This document shows positions 22,164 through 32,699 of a stretch of DNA of 64,000 nt, one piece after another; the stretch's first letter is position 1, and each line of letters opens with the position of its first letter. The notes beneath the pieces were generated by a model. The model did no database searches. It was given only the letters and a program-made list of their open reading frames with translations, and had not been told where the DNA came from. The DNA is from Dryocosmus kuriphilus (lineage: Eukaryota > Arthropoda > Insecta > Hymenoptera > Cynipidae), in contig CM076190.1 of NCBI GenBank assembly GCA_038277395.1, positions 231,604,082 through 231,668,081 on the forward strand, written 5' to 3'. The position numbers and the translations under genes are program-made.

Positions 22164-23040
22164 TATACAGGGTGTCTCAGATGACCCGTCCACTTCTTTT
22201 GAAATAAAACATAGCTAATAAAATTAAAAAAATCAGTAACTACACGTAGCGAATGGAATACCCTGGATCGATTGGACGTATTTTAAACATCCGGCTCCCT
22301 TCGGAAGTGGCCTATTCAGAGTGAAAGCCATTTTTTTAAACGGAATGGTATATATTTTTTTACTGATTTCGATTTCACGCTAAAAAGTATCAAACTTTTG
22401 TAAGAAAATGTTTTTTTTCTAAATCGTCGTTCTCCTCCCAAAAATGCCTTCCGAAATGTTAGTGTTCCCTGAGGAGTAAAGAATAGCATGTGGTTAGATT
22501 AAAGAAAATTTGAGTTTTATTATCACTTTTACAATTTTGAAAAGAAAATTTGTGCCAACATGTATAAAATGAATCTTATTCAGACAAACAAACCTAATAA
22601 TTAGTGAATAAATATAAAATGTAAATAAATAAAACAGTCTGTTTGTTTTAAGAATCAAACAATGAATATCCATATTTCGATTTAGAACTAGAAAATATGA
22701 AAATAAACATCATTAAAGAATCTGTGTTGAAGGATCTTTTTAAGTGACCCGTTGGAATTGTGTTCCACCTTGATCTATATAAGTTCGAACTCTTTCGGGA
22801 ATGAATCAACTGCTCGAAGAATTTCGTCAGCCGAAGGAGATCGGATAGCTTCTGTGATTCTAACGATCATATTCGCTCTCGTTGTAGGCCTCTCTATGTA
22901 CACAACATTGTTTATCTTTCCCCACAAATAATAATCCGAAACAGTCAAGTCTGGTGTGCGAGGTAGAAAATAAGCTGGGCCGTATTTACCAATCCACCTC
23001 CCGAGAAAGATTCTGTTCAGTTCAGTTCGAACCAATCTTG
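22164..23040 (-). mobile_element. Tc1/mariner-superfamily remnant, 3' half
   Basis: The left terminus reads TATACAGGGTGTCTCAGATG; a related end lies inverted near 28168. Coding remains (22775-23035) point leftward. The right, 5' terminus is absent. The noncoding part 22230-22340 also matches 27985-28100 in inverted orientation. Confidence 0.7.
22775..23035 (-). pseudogene. Tc1/mariner-like transposase C-terminal fragment
   Basis: The frame contains WIGKYGPAYFLPRTPDLTVSD and YYLWGKINNVVYIERP, the usual end of the DDE domain in IS630/Tc1/mariner-type transposases: the Asp-Leu-Thr block is followed by D-Y/F-x-L-W-G. The tail ends in ILRAVDSFPKEFELI. About 86 codons remain; the first catalytic residues and the DNA-binding region are lost. 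Different from the mariner copies at 6248 and 20840. Confidence 0.8.
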
Positions 23041-23094
23041 ATATAAAAGAAGTTTGCGTACACTGAACAGAGTAAAAAAAATCTGCTCACTTCG

Positions 23095-24775
23095 TTTGCA
23101 CATTCTCATCACGCGCTTCGCGCGTCACTCGCAGGATTGATCACGCCTAGGGCACGCGATCTGGTTGCCGTCGCACTTCGCGCTCCGATATATTTGAACC
23201 TCGCGCTTCGTGCTCGGATGTTTTTGGTCCTCGCACTTCGTGCTTGGTTTTCGATTCTTGGGTCTTAAACTTTCAAAACACCTACTTTCAATGAAATTAT
23301 TTTCGTATTTGTTAAAAATATGAAACAAAATTATTTTACTTAAGGCTCTATCGGCCTTAAGGAGTACATTCCCATCACGACACTGGCGGTTCGCGCTTGA
23401 CAGTCAATTTTTTTAAAAATCCATTGTCGATTAGTAAATTTTTTTGTGATTTTCCCTAAATTTTAACAACGCAGATTTTCGATTCTAAAAAGTAAAACGA
23501 TGAGTCTTATAAAAAATAAGATGAAAATTTTTGGTCGTTAGGATTTTCTAGTATTTCGCATAGTTTTGCGGAAAAGTGGATTTGTTTGTATTTAATAACA
23601 TATTTCGCGAAAGGCTAAAAAAATATGCGTCATTACAGGAAAATGAAAGAGATCAAATTTGTAGATCTTTTTGAGGTGAACAACATATCCTTAGTATTTT
23701 GCGTAGTTTGGCGGGGAATTGGAATCTTTGATTTTTAATAACGTTTTCTCTATTAAAACAAAAACCGTGCATTTTATCGAAAAGTGGTTCAAACTTTCAA
23801 TAAATTCTTATTAACTTTATGATAGTGTATTTTTTGATTAAAGCAACTATTATACGTTTCATGAATGAACTAGACGTTGGATCAAAAAGTAGTTTTCAGC
23901 AAATTTTTTTAGATATTTTTAAGATGAACAATTCTGCTTCTCAATATTTTCTGGTATCTCGCATAGTATTGATGAAAAGTGGATTTGTTGGTATTTAATA
24001 ATATATTTCGCGAATAACTAAAAAATTACGCGTCTGTTCAAAAGAATTATGTAGACCGAATTTGTAGATCCTTTTGAGCTGAATAACTTTATTAATTATC
24101 ATTTTTTTCGCAACGTGCATAGTTTGGCGGGAAATTTGAATTGTTGATTTTTAATAACGTTTTCTCGATTCAAACAAAAACCGTCGTTTTTATCAAAAAA
24201 TGGTTGCCACAATATTTGTAGATCTCTTCGATCTGAAATGCTTTGTCTATTATCATTTTCTTCTTATCTTGAACATTCTGGCAAGAAAACACAGATTTTT
24301 TAAAATAACGTTTTCTCGATTAAAACGAAAACCGTGCTTTTTATCAAAAAAGAGTTGAAATAAAATTTGTAAATTTTTTTGACCTGAACCATTCTACTTT
24401 CCACTTTTTTTTTGTATCTCGCACAATTTAGCCGCAAAATGGAATTTTTTGATTTTTGTGTGAAAACCGTTTTTGATGGACAAAACCATATCCACTGTTC
24501 AAAAAACGCTGGTTAAGGAACTCGTCCTTTCTTTTCGGATTCTGAAGAAGTGTGCCTAAGCGCAATACAATCTGATGATTCTTTCAAAAGTTATCGCGGT
24601 AACAGTCTCCGTCTAAAACGACAACGACAACAACGACCACAACGACAACAACGACAACAACAACAACAACAGACTGACATACACCGTCGTAAAAAATGTT
24701 TATCGTCACTCATGGGGTCTCAAAGCGTGGAGATTTGATGAAAAGTGCGAGGGTCAAATCTTACATAAATCTAAT
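23095..24775. repeat. Unnamed long repeat, copy A
   Basis: Collinear with 26725-27965 and, at its end, with 28815-29160. Landmarks: alternating motifs such as CTCGCGCTTCGTGCTCGG (23195), TTTCAAAACACCTACTTT (23272), several internal copies of TTAATAACGTTTTCTCGATT, and a terminal stretch of CAA/CGA triplets followed by CACCGTCGTAAAA. No protein coding seen. Internal duplications of about 200 bp make the copies differ in length. Confidence 0.75.
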
Positions 24776-26040
24776 ACCCAGGTGGGAATTGCGGGTCGGG
24801 CCATGATTGGGCCAACCTTTTCGATGGTCGGCGCAACTGTGTGAGGCAATGGTCGGGCTAACCAGCATAATGTTAACGCACGCCCTCCCTATTTTCCACA
24901 GTTGGGCCAACAATAGTTGTCATAGTTGAGACAACCGTGGAATACGAGGATGGTATACCATTGGCTTTCGAAGTTGGCCCAACTTCGTGTACCAATGGTT
25001 TATCCAACTAGAGTAATGATAACGCAAGCCTGCCTGTTTTGCACGGTTGTTTCGGCAATGGTTGGCAAGGTTCGGCCTACAACGGAACCGAGGTTGCCAC
25101 ACCACTGGTTTTCAAAGTTGAACCAACGTTGAAAAAAAACGTTGGTCCAACTTATCGAAGCAGTGATTGGCCCAAATAGCAAGTCAACGTCTCTTTGCAC
25201 CATCGGTCCGACAATAGCTCGTTACTTCCTTGGCAAAGCCGTCTACTTATAGACCCGAAGACTGATTCCACTTTTGTCTCACTTCTACCGTCAGACATCT
25301 AGCGGTGATTCGCCCGTACTATTAAGATCATTTTCAAACAATTCGCCAGAGTATACCCGACCGTCGGGCCAACCCTGGGCCGAAGTTGGGCCGACGGTCG
25401 GCAGCAGAAAAGTTACTTGCACTAGATAATATTACGCCGATGGTAGGGCCAACTATGGCCCATAGTCTGGCCGCCCGTAATATTTTGGTTATTTAGAACC
25501 AACTTGCCAAAGCGTAAACGGCCGTCGACCCAACCTTGGGCCAGATTTGGGCCGAGAGTCGGCAGCAGAAAAGATACTTGCAATTGATACTATTACACCG
25601 ATGGTAGGGCCAACTGTTGCCTAGAGTCGGCCTGAACGTAGTGTTATGGTTATTTAGAGCCGACTTGACAAAGCCTAAACGACCATGGACCGAAACTTGT
25701 GCCAGAGTGGGGCCGACGATTGGCAGTAGAAGAGTTACCTGCACTTGGTAATATTACGCCGACGGTCGGGCCAACTATCACCCAGAGTCCGGCCGACCGT
25801 AGAGTCATGGTTATTAAGTGCCAACTTGCCCAAGCTTAATCGACCGTCGACCAAACCTTGGGCCACACTTGGGCCGACGGTCAGGTGAACTTTAGAAACC
25901 AATGTCTTCTTCTGACGTTGGTCCAATTAAGATAACTTGGAATGGCTATAGTTGAACCAACCTTGGTTAGCGAAATTCGGTTACAACAGCCGGCCCGACC
26001 TTGGGCCGTCCGGTAACTCAGGCTGCCAGTTATATGCGTA
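24776..26040. repeat. Palindrome-rich TTGGGCCAAC repeat with ~161-bp tandem core
   Basis: The segment is dense in GTTGGGCCAAC, CGACCGTCGG and their complements. A tandem core with a period of 160-161 bp is clear: GGGCCGACGGTCGGCAGCAG-like blocks begin near 25388, 25549, 25710 and 25870. The sequence abuts copy A at its end, just after TAATACC. Short frames here are by-products. Confidence 0.8.
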
Positions 26041-26724
26041 TACCACACTCTAGATGGTCTCCTTTCAAATCCACCAATTTAAAGCATTGAAAAATTCGCG
26101 GAATTCAGAATTTGATGAATCTCAGCAATAATTAGATGTTTATGTTTTGTTTCCCTTTTAAAGTTTGTCTCAAAAATAGCACCAACCTATTGCACATAAT
26201 ATGAAATGAATAAAATGTTTTACATTATTCAATGTTATTTACTTATTTATTCATAATACTTCTATATTACCTGCTTAGTTTTTAACTTTGGAGCAGATCG
26301 TCAGAAAAAAATGAATAAAATTTTTTTTTAACATATGTTACAATTCCTCTTGCTCTATCCGTCGAAGGATCTTCCGAAGAGAATTCCCTAAAAATTTTAT
26401 TTAAAAATTCAAAGAATTGACTGACAAAGCGCGAGTTGAAGCGAAAAACGAATTAAGATCGATTTTTCCAAGAAAGTCTATCTTCTGGCTTTAATTAGAA
26501 AACTAAAAAAGCTAAAATTTTTTCTCTAAAGGTAAAAAGATTTGCAATAAAATTTCACATTAGATATAGCATTGAAAAATTAAAACCAGAAAATACTTTT
26601 GAAAGGCTCCAGGGGCCTCCCCACTCCCAGCGAAATAATTTCATTCTACCTTCTTCCATCCGGCGGCTCAGTAAGAATTCAGAAAGCATTTTGAGATGGA
26701 AAAGGATGATTTAAAAAAAAATTT
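26041..26724. other. AT-rich DNA, no gene
   Basis: Nothing recognised apart from A/T runs. Confidence 0.45.
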
Positions 26725-27965
26725 TCTCACAACGTTTTGAGCGGAGATTGAGCGCGCCTAGGGCGCGCTTTCCGGTGTTCGTCGAGCTCGCGCTCTGATT
26801 TACTCGAGCCTCGCGTTTCGCGCTCGGATGTTTTCGGTTCTCGCACATCGTGCTCAGTATTCCTTACATGGGTCTGAAAATTTCAAAACACCTACTTTTA
26901 ATGAGATTAATTAATTTGAATTTTTTATCAGAAATTACGAAAGAAATTCTTTTACTTAAGGTTCTATCGACATTAAGGAATACATTCTCATCATGGCACT
27001 CGTGTTTCGTGGCTGCAATCAATTTTTCTTTAAACACATTGTAGATTGATAAAGTTTTAGGGTGATTTTCCAAATTTGCACGATGCAGGATTTCGATTCT
27101 TAGAAGTAAAACGATGAGTCTTATAAATAAATTTTGTAGCTCTTTCCAAGCTGAACATTCCTGCTTGTTAATATTTTCTCATACCTTGCATAGTTTTGCT
27201 GAAAGGTGAATTTGTTTGTATTTAATAACATATTTCACGAATAATTCAAAAACTGCGTACCTGTTCAGCAAAATGACAGAAGGCAAATTTTTAGATCTTT
27301 TTGAGATGAATAACATTGTTTAATACTATCTTTTTCGTATCCTGCACAGTTTGGCGGAAAATTTGAATATTTGGTTCTTAATAACGTTTCCTCGATTAAA
27401 CAAAGATCGTGCATTTTATCAAAAAATGGTTAATACAAAATTTGTAGATCTTCTTGAGCTGAAGAACTTAGTTTATTATGATTTTTTCATTTGTATCTTG
27501 AACATTTTGGCAAGAAATTACAGTTTCTTGTTTTTAATAACGTTTTCTCGATTAAAACGAAAACCGTGAATTTTATCAAAAAATGGTTGAAACAAGATTT
27601 GTAGATTTTTTTAAGACGAACAATTTTACTTTCTACCATCTTTTTCGTAGCTTGCATAGTTTTGCCAGAAAATTGGTTTCTTAGTTTGTGAAAACAGTTT
27701 TTGATGGATAAATCCATAACCAGTGGTCAAAAACTGCTGATTAACGAACTTGTCCTTACTTCTTACTCCATAAAGAAGTGTTCCAAAGCTCAACTCATTC
27801 CGATTAGTCCTTCGATAGTTAGTGTGTGGAAAATACTCCCGAAGACGACGAAGACAACAACGACAACGACAACAGACAGACACCGTCGTAAAACATGTTT
27901 TTTCGGATTCAGGGGGTCTCGAATCGTCGAGATTTCATGAAATCCGCGAAAGTCATTTTTCAAGT
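26725..27965. repeat. Unnamed long repeat, copy B
   Basis: Second copy of 23095-24775, somewhat shorter. It begins with a perfect palindrome (GCGCGCCTAGGGCGCGC near 26753), carries CTCGCGTTTCGCGCTCGG near 26810, and ends in the same CAACGACAACGACAACAGAC and CACCGTCGTAAAA block near 27880. Confidence 0.75.
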
Positions 27966-27984
27966 AAAACTAATACCTTCTCAT

Positions 27985-28161
27985 TGAGATGAGAATGCAA
28001 AATGATTTCCGGTCTGAATAGGCCACTTCGGGCGGGAGCCGGAAGTGGAAAATACCTCCATTCGGTCCTGCATAGTCCATTCACTATCAGAGGTACTGAA
28101 TTTTTAATTTTATTATGTATTTTAGATTTCAAAATGTGCGGACGGGTAGCCTGACACCCTT

Positions 28162-28168
<7 letters not shown>
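27985..28168 (-). repeat. Second copy of a Tc1/mariner-like element end
   Basis: Read on the minus strand from 28168, the sequence AAAGGGTGTCAGGCTACCCG and what follows track 22167-22330 (ACAGGGTGTCTCAGATGACC). They share AATAAAATTAAAAA and AGTGGCCTATTCAGA. It ends without coding sequence, so it is a deletion derivative or broken end. It abuts the TA microsatellite at its terminus. Confidence 0.65.

Positions 28169-28236
<68 letters not shown>
28161..28236. repeat. TA microsatellite
   Basis: About 37 uninterrupted TA units with one early CA interruption. It lies exactly at the terminus of a TA-targeting transposon end. Confidence 0.95.
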
Positions 28237-28239
<3 letters not shown>

Positions 28240-28242
28240 CAT

Positions 28243-28455
28243 GTAGTGGCACTTATGGCAACCGATTTTGTCCTTTTCGCATACGTACTGGCACTTCTGG
28301 CAACCGAAAGGACTTGTGGCGACCGGCGCCACAACGTTCGAATACCTACTGTGACTTGTGGCGACCGGTCGTCACAAGGTTCTCGTATATATCGTGACTT
28401 GTGGCGACCGGAATTTTCGAGTATATAACGTGACTTGTGGCGACCGGAGAATTTG
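28243..28455. repeat. GTGACTTGTGGCGACCGG minisatellite
   Basis: Five to six degenerate copies of an 18-bp core (RTGRCTTGTGGCGACCGG; the first copies read GGCACTTATGGCAACCG) are separated by 20-26 bp of variable spacer that often contains CGTATAT. The copies become more uniform to the right. Confidence 0.8.
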
Positions 28456-28545
28456 TTTCATAAGAGGTTAGTTTTCGTTCGAGAAAGGCTTGTGGGACAT
28501 TTCGTACGAAAAAAAAGTTATATTACGTTATCATTTACTTGTTAT

Positions 28546-28660
28546 ATAATAATAATAATAATAATTATTATTATTATTATTATTATTATTACAATTATGA
28601 TTATTATATTATAATTATATTATAATTATCATTATTATATAATTATTAATTAATCATATT
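28546..28660. repeat. AAT/ATT microsatellite, self-complementary
   Basis: A run of AAT triplets is followed directly by a run of ATT triplets, so the segment can fold back on itself. Degenerate AT repeats continue to about 28660. Confidence 0.9.
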
Positions 28661-28814
28661 ATTTTTGTTCTCTGATTTTTTATCTTTAATAGTTGTTGGA
28701 TCGAGTTGCTAGTTTAAGCTGTTGCACAATGCAAATGCTAATTTAGAATTTTAAGTTCTGAATTCAAAAGAAAATGCTCTAATTTATTTCTAGTCAATAA
28801 ATTCACTTTTAGTT

Positions 28815-29160
28815 TAAGGTTAAACATACACATAGTTTGGCTGAAGAATGAAATTTTTTATTTTTAAATAACATTTTTCACGATAAAAAAACTAGTTTTA
28901 CTTTTTGAAAAATAATATTAAGCTAATTCGTAGCTCTTTTAAAAATCAACCATTTTTATTCCTAATATTTTTTTCGTATCTTGCACATTTTGGCCAGAAA
29001 ATGGAATTTTTGATTTCTTAAAAAGCATTTTAGATGAACGAAGCTGAAACCATTGGTAAAAAACGGCTGGTGAACAAAATCGTTCTTTTTTTTAGGTCTT
29101 GAAAAAGTGTGCTAAAGCACAATTCCATCTAACATTTTTTTTAAAGTTATCAGGCTAACA
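28815..29160. repeat. Unnamed long repeat, copy C (3' fragment)
   Basis: Matches the later parts of copies A and B: the TTGATTTCTTAAA block, then GGCTGGTGAACAAAATCGTTC and TTGAAAAAGTGTGCTAAAGC. The CG-rich beginning and the CAA end are missing. Confidence 0.6.
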
Positions 29161-30442
29161 TACTACAATATTGACAAATCACAAATCTCACTTCAGTACT
29201 TCAGTTGAGTACATCATAAGCTTTTAAAAAATGTAAGCACTAAAGTCGTAACTGATTAAACGCTCAAGAAAATTTCAATTCATATTTTCGGTTTGAAAAA
29301 TAAATTAAATTGAATAGACTGACCGTTCATAAAATAATAATTAATTAATTAATTTGTTTCAAATTGATACCACTTTTAACTTCGTGAAAATTCTACAACT
29401 ACCTTTTTTCACCTCATTAAATACGTAAAGAGAAAAGTAAAGAGAAAACATTTGTTGAAAATAGTAAAAAATTTGTTTGGAATAATGTTTCTATCAACCA
29501 AATTAAAAATAAATTAATTTCTTTTGATAATTAAAAAAATTATAATTTGATGCAATACCATTTGTTCTAAAATACAATTTAATATTATTATTTGCTATCG
29601 CAAAAATCAAAGGTGATCCTGATATGATACCATAACTTTTACACACATCATGAAGAAAAATTTCAAAAAAAAATTCTTTTTCGTATTCCTACATACTATT
29701 ATCAGTATATATTTCTAATATTAATATATTCAAAATTTTGAGCGTATAATCTGGCTCTGAAATTCTGAAGATGACTGAAGAGTGACTGCTAAAAATAGTA
29801 AAAACGTATACTCTATGTTGCATCCCCCGGGGGCACGATAATACAATTTCATAATTGTTAACTACATAAAATGTGCAAAAAGCATGTTTTTTCAATTAAG
29901 ATAAATGCCCACCTTTTTTGAAGAAGTTGAATATGTCAAATCTGAAATGTCTACAGCTTCAATTTCCAGAAATTTGCTATTATTTTGCTTTCGTTGTAAG
30001 CATTTTTTTGGTTTTGGAATTTTTACTTTTTTTATTTTTGTTTACTCTATATAAGAAATTTGGAATAATTTTGAAACCAATAGGTAAATGTGTTTGAGTC
30101 TTCAAAGCTTTGAGTTTTCAAATAAAAAATCGGAACAGAATATATTAAATGATTTCAAATGTTTTACTTTTTTTGGATATCAGCCAAATTTGAATTCCAA
30201 TTTCCACGTGCTTGGTGAATGCACACAAAAATCCACATACATTTCCACGTAAAATTCCTCCTAGATATATTTTTCCCTGAAGAGTGCCTGATATCGTATT
30301 GGCGGTCGACCAGAGACAAACATTTTAAATATTGATTATGCAATTTATAGAGATTCTAAAAACATTTGTAACATCGCGTGCTTATAAGTGAAATAAATAA
30401 ATTATAATAAGCTAGGTTAAATAAGCGAGGTGAGAAGACAGC
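29161..30442. other. AT-rich DNA left of the scaffold gap, no gene
   Basis: No retroviral pol or LTR is seen here, although a gag continues into the gap from the other side. Confidence 0.45.
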
Positions 30443-30942
30443 NNNNNNNNNNNNNNNNNNNNNNNNNNNNNNNNNNNNNNNNNNNNNNNNNNNNNNNNNN
30501 NNNNNNNNNNNNNNNNNNNNNNNNNNNNNNNNNNNNNNNNNNNNNNNNNNNNNNNNNNNNNNNNNNNNNNNNNNNNNNNNNNNNNNNNNNNNNNNNNNNN
30601 NNNNNNNNNNNNNNNNNNNNNNNNNNNNNNNNNNNNNNNNNNNNNNNNNNNNNNNNNNNNNNNNNNNNNNNNNNNNNNNNNNNNNNNNNNNNNNNNNNNN
30701 NNNNNNNNNNNNNNNNNNNNNNNNNNNNNNNNNNNNNNNNNNNNNNNNNNNNNNNNNNNNNNNNNNNNNNNNNNNNNNNNNNNNNNNNNNNNNNNNNNNN
30801 NNNNNNNNNNNNNNNNNNNNNNNNNNNNNNNNNNNNNNNNNNNNNNNNNNNNNNNNNNNNNNNNNNNNNNNNNNNNNNNNNNNNNNNNNNNNNNNNNNNN
30901 NNNNNNNNNNNNNNNNNNNNNNNNNNNNNNNNNNNNNNNNNN
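30443..30942. other. Assembly gap of exactly 500 N
   Basis: Unknown bases; 500 is likely a placeholder length. A gag frame enters from the right, and its pol is not found on the left. Open frames reported across it are artefacts. Confidence 0.99.
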
Positions 30943-32332
30943 TGTCGCCATTAAATCTTCTATAATCATTTTGCTGATATACACGGTTTCTACGGGGATC
31001 ATAGCCCCCCATACAGTTTATTGATCCAGCTTGATCAAAAGTTTCTAATAATTCTATCAGTTTGTCGAATGTTTTAATGTCCCTTATCAGAAATGCAGTC
31101 CGAATTTCTTCAGAAAAATGTTTAGACAATCTTGAAACTATTTCTCCCTCAGATGGAGGTGGGATTAAATCTTTGGCATTATTAATCATCTTGATTGCGT
31201 ACGCAGATTGCGATAAATTCCCAGGATAATAAAAACCATATTGGAGGGCTGTGCTAATGGAAAAGCGAATATTATCATTCCAGAATTTTGAAATAAATTT
31301 TTCTCTGAACGTAAATATATTTTCTTGTTGTGTAGATACTAGACTCCACCATTCTCTGGCAATGCCCTCTAAGCATGAGTGGACTACGAAATTAAAGTCA
31401 TCCTTCATAACATCGACTGCCCTGATATATTTTTCAAAATCGCTGAGAAACATCATAGGTCTTTCCTCGCCAGATCCAGAGAATTTAGGCACTGGGTAAT
31501 TTTTAAGCCATGGGACTTTAAAGTTTGAACCCCCCGTACCCCGATCAATTCTTGTCACCAATAAGACTTGATGTTCTTCTAATTCTTCAAAACGCTTCCG
31601 ATTTTGTAAATTATTGACAATAATTTCCGCCTGTTCAGTAAGGACTTCCTCAGTTTACTTTTGGAGTGAATAAACGTTGCGTTCGATATTATCAATCTGT
31701 TCTACTAAAACCCTATCTTGTTGTTCAGAATTTTCTTTTTGTGTTTGTATTCTGGTTTCAATTTTCTCGACCATTGATTTGACAAAACTTCCTATTCTAT
31801 TTTGCGTTTCCAAAACGAACTCGCGGCGTTTAATTTTGTCCTTTTTAATCACTTTTGCTAATTTATTTTGCGTATCTATTGTTTTAGTTATGTCCTTTTG
31901 TAATTTGTCCACACTTACAATTATTTTGTCCAACTCTTCAATATCAGAGTCATACTCGTATAACTCTGAATTACTCTTTACATCTACTTTTTTTTGTAAA
32001 GTTATATTTTCTTGTACATCTAGGCTATCTCGTCCCTCTACACTATTTTGCGAACCTAAATTAATTTGTGCGTTTACATTTTCCGGAATGTTCACTGATT
32101 TACTCGGTGAAAGATCGACACTCTTAGGTGCTGCATCTGTTTCATTTTTCGTATTATCACTCGCATCATATTCATGCTCTGATTCCGTATCTGAAACATC
32201 AGATAATTCTTCAAATTGTCTTTCTTTATTAATTTCCTCAAACATGGATTCAGATAGTTTCAACTTCCTACTTGCTCTTTTCTTTATTTCTTCAAGTTTT
32301 TTATTTTTTCTTCGTCCGACATTTTGAACCAA
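30943..32332 (-). pseudogene. Ty3/gypsy-like gag, one in-frame stop, truncated by the gap
   Basis: Starts at 32332 (MVQNVGRRKNKK). The amino-terminal ~220 residues are charged and predicted to form coiled coils (LDKIIVSVDKLQKDITK; QNRIGSFVKSMVEKIE). A TAA at 31655 interrupts the frame, but the same frame continues through RFEELEEHQ into a Retrotrans_gag-type capsid domain: FSGSGEERPMMFLSDFEKYI, the tryptophan pair in AREWWSLV (near 31340), then FREKFISKFW. It ends at the gap in NRVYQQNDYRRFNGD, before any zinc knuckle. The LTR lies directly upstream at 32700-34335. Role: particle core of an LTR retrotransposon. Confidence 0.8.
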
Positions 32333-32680
32333 ATTTATCTCAATATTAATTTAAAATAAATTTAATTGCAATTCTAAACGATTTTATTTCGTCCGTTTAT
32401 CTCTGTTTGTTTTGATTATAAACCCTTAATGTGTTCTAGTTTGTTTAACGAGTCTTGAAATTTCGAATTTATTTCCTCAATTAGAAATCAATTAATTCTA
32501 GAATTCTAGACCGCTTTCATAATATTATCTTATCGTGACCGCAGACAGTATGAAGCGGGAACAAAAGGACATCGATGCGTCTTGGGCGATTTACGACTCG
32601 CTATTATTCTCTCCGAAATCAATTCCGGCTGACCGAGAATGTTTCTTACGCAATCACTCTACTTTTATTTTCCTTGAGCG

Positions 32681-32697
32681 TCCCACCAGGGGTACCA
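32681..32697 (-). promoter_or_regulatory. Candidate primer-binding site
   Basis: On the minus strand, two bases after the LTR end (…TGTTACA, AT), the sequence TGGTACCCCTGGTGGGA starts with the TGG expected of a tRNA-complementary site. The tRNA is not identified. Confidence 0.5.
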
Positions 32698-32699
32698 AT

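Noticed and set aside
28243..28455. Spaced short repeats resembling a CRISPR array
   Set aside because: Units are degenerate, spacers are similar to each other and AT-rich, and the context is a eukaryotic repeat field. It is a minisatellite.
30356..31561. 401-codon frame across the gap
   Set aside because: Nearly half of it is N. Only the part from 30943 on is sequence; the left tail has no gag resemblance.
31677..32327. 216-codon plus-strand frame
   Set aside because: Antisense shadow of the gag at 31655-32332; composition is the mirror of a charged coiled coil.
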